Below, piece by piece: positions 7,189 through 7,348 of a stretch of 7,348 nt of DNA. This DNA comes from an uncultured Lachnospiraceae bacterium. Lineage in GTDB: Bacteria; Bacillota; Clostridia; Lachnospirales; Lachnospiraceae. The notes below the pieces were generated by a model that was not told the origin of the DNA, did not search any database, and worked only from the letters and a program-made list of their open reading frames with translations. The DNA is taken from NCBI GenBank assembly GCA_902767065.1, contig CACXFW010000474.1, positions 1-7,348 on the forward strand, read 5' to 3'. The translations under genes and the position numbers were made by a program. Positions within the stretch are counted from its first letter, which is position 1. Each line of letters starts with the position of its first letter.

Positions 7189-7207
7189 GACGCAGCATAT
7201 GCATAAG
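7178..7207 (+). promoter_or_regulatory. Possible sigma-A-type promoter at the recD2 3' end
   Basis: TTGACT (7178-7183, five of six to TTGACA) and CATAAG (7202-7207, four of six to TATAAT) are 18 nt apart. The -35 box overlaps the recD2 stop codon. If used, it would start an RNA of about 125-130 nt ending at the terminator at 7342. The -10 match is weak and the spacing is one over the optimum, so this is only a candidate. Confidence 0.25.
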
Positions 7208-7254
7208 TAACTGCATGAAATGACGGCAGATTCCGGGATCCTCCGTAGAGATCT

Positions 7255-7293
7255 TTGGCGAAGACGCCAATTGCGTCTAACCGTGGAAACGCA
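7255..7293 (+). promoter_or_regulatory. Overlapping alternative hairpins upstream of the terminator
   Basis: Three perfect short stems interlock. TTGGCG (7255-7260) pairs with CGCCAA (7265-7270) around the loop AAGA. AGACGC (7262-7267) pairs with GCGTCT (7273-7278). TGCGT (7272-7276) pairs with ACGCA (7289-7293). The middle stem excludes both others, while the outer two can coexist, which gives two alternative folds just before the terminator. I recognise no known riboswitch or T-box motif. It could be the 3' untranslated region of recD2, a small RNA, or a leader with attenuator for a gene beyond the window. Confidence 0.4.
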
Positions 7294-7308
7294 TACAATC
7301 AGATTTGA

Positions 7309-7342
7309 AGAGACTCACTTTCGGTGGGTCTCTTTTTGTTTT
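7309..7342 (+). terminator. Strong Rho-independent terminator
   Basis: AGAGACTCAC (7309-7318) pairs with GTGGGTCTCT (7324-7333), giving a 10-bp stem with a single T-G wobble and a TTTCG loop. It is followed directly by TTTTTG and more T's (7334-7342). One more A-T pair (7308/7334) can extend the stem. It lies 120 nt after the recD2 stop and reads on the + strand. The T-run is poor on the other strand, so it is not clearly bidirectional. It probably ends transcription of the recD2 unit. Confidence 0.92.
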
Positions 7343-7348
7343 CCTCCA

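Noticed and set aside
7220..7348. Open ATG frame running off the window end
   Set aside because: It passes straight through the strong terminator, has no ribosome binding site, and reads as an Arg-rich non-protein-like chain.
1..7348. Search for tRNA/rRNA genes, CRISPR arrays, insertion sequences and toxin-antitoxin or defence genes
   Set aside because: No cloverleaf, regularly spaced repeats, transposase motifs, terminal inverted repeats or matching gene pairs were seen on either strand.

Overview
The window is a densely packed run of housekeeping genes, all on the + strand, from a fairly GC-rich member of the Firmicutes. The most likely group is class Clostridia, perhaps Lachnospiraceae. 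This rests on the gene order rpe-thiN followed by ychF, lgt, an MreB-family gene and recD2, on Gram-positive-style protein sequences, and on strong purine-rich ribosome binding sites. The taxonomic placement is an inference from content, not from a database match.

Layout: 1-327 is the 3' part of rpe (ribulose-phosphate 3-epimerase). Next come thiN (thiamine pyrophosphokinase, 408-1082), a GTG-started gene for a 77-residue CxxC protein of unknown function (1270-1503), ychF (Obg-family ATPase, 1563-2660), lgt (prolipoprotein diacylglyceryl transferase, 2685-3548), an MreB/Mbl-type actin homologue (3593-4573) and recD2 (SF1B helicase, 4684-7188). The window closes with a strong intrinsic terminator (7309-7342). 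Intergenic gaps are 80, 187, 59, 24, 44, 110 and 160 nt. I see no convincing terminator before the last one, so these genes may form one or a few overlapping transcription units read towards the terminator.

The genes do not make one pathway. They cover the pentose phosphate pathway (Rpe), thiamine cofactor activation (ThiN), a ribosome-associated ATPase (YchF), lipoprotein maturation at the membrane (Lgt), cell-wall elongation geometry (MreB-like) and DNA repair (RecD2). Lgt and the MreB homologue, both cell-envelope functions, are adjacent and close enough to be co-transcribed.

Nothing here looks like a mobile element, CRISPR array, toxin-antitoxin pair or defence island. I found no clear new biological system. 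The points worth a second look are smaller. They are mutually exclusive hairpins in front of thiN and again in front of the final terminator, a GC-rich hairpin just upstream of the MreB-like start, an acid-to-Asn change in that protein's phosphate-2 loop, an approximately 48-residue insertion in RecD2, and the uncharacterised 77-residue protein.
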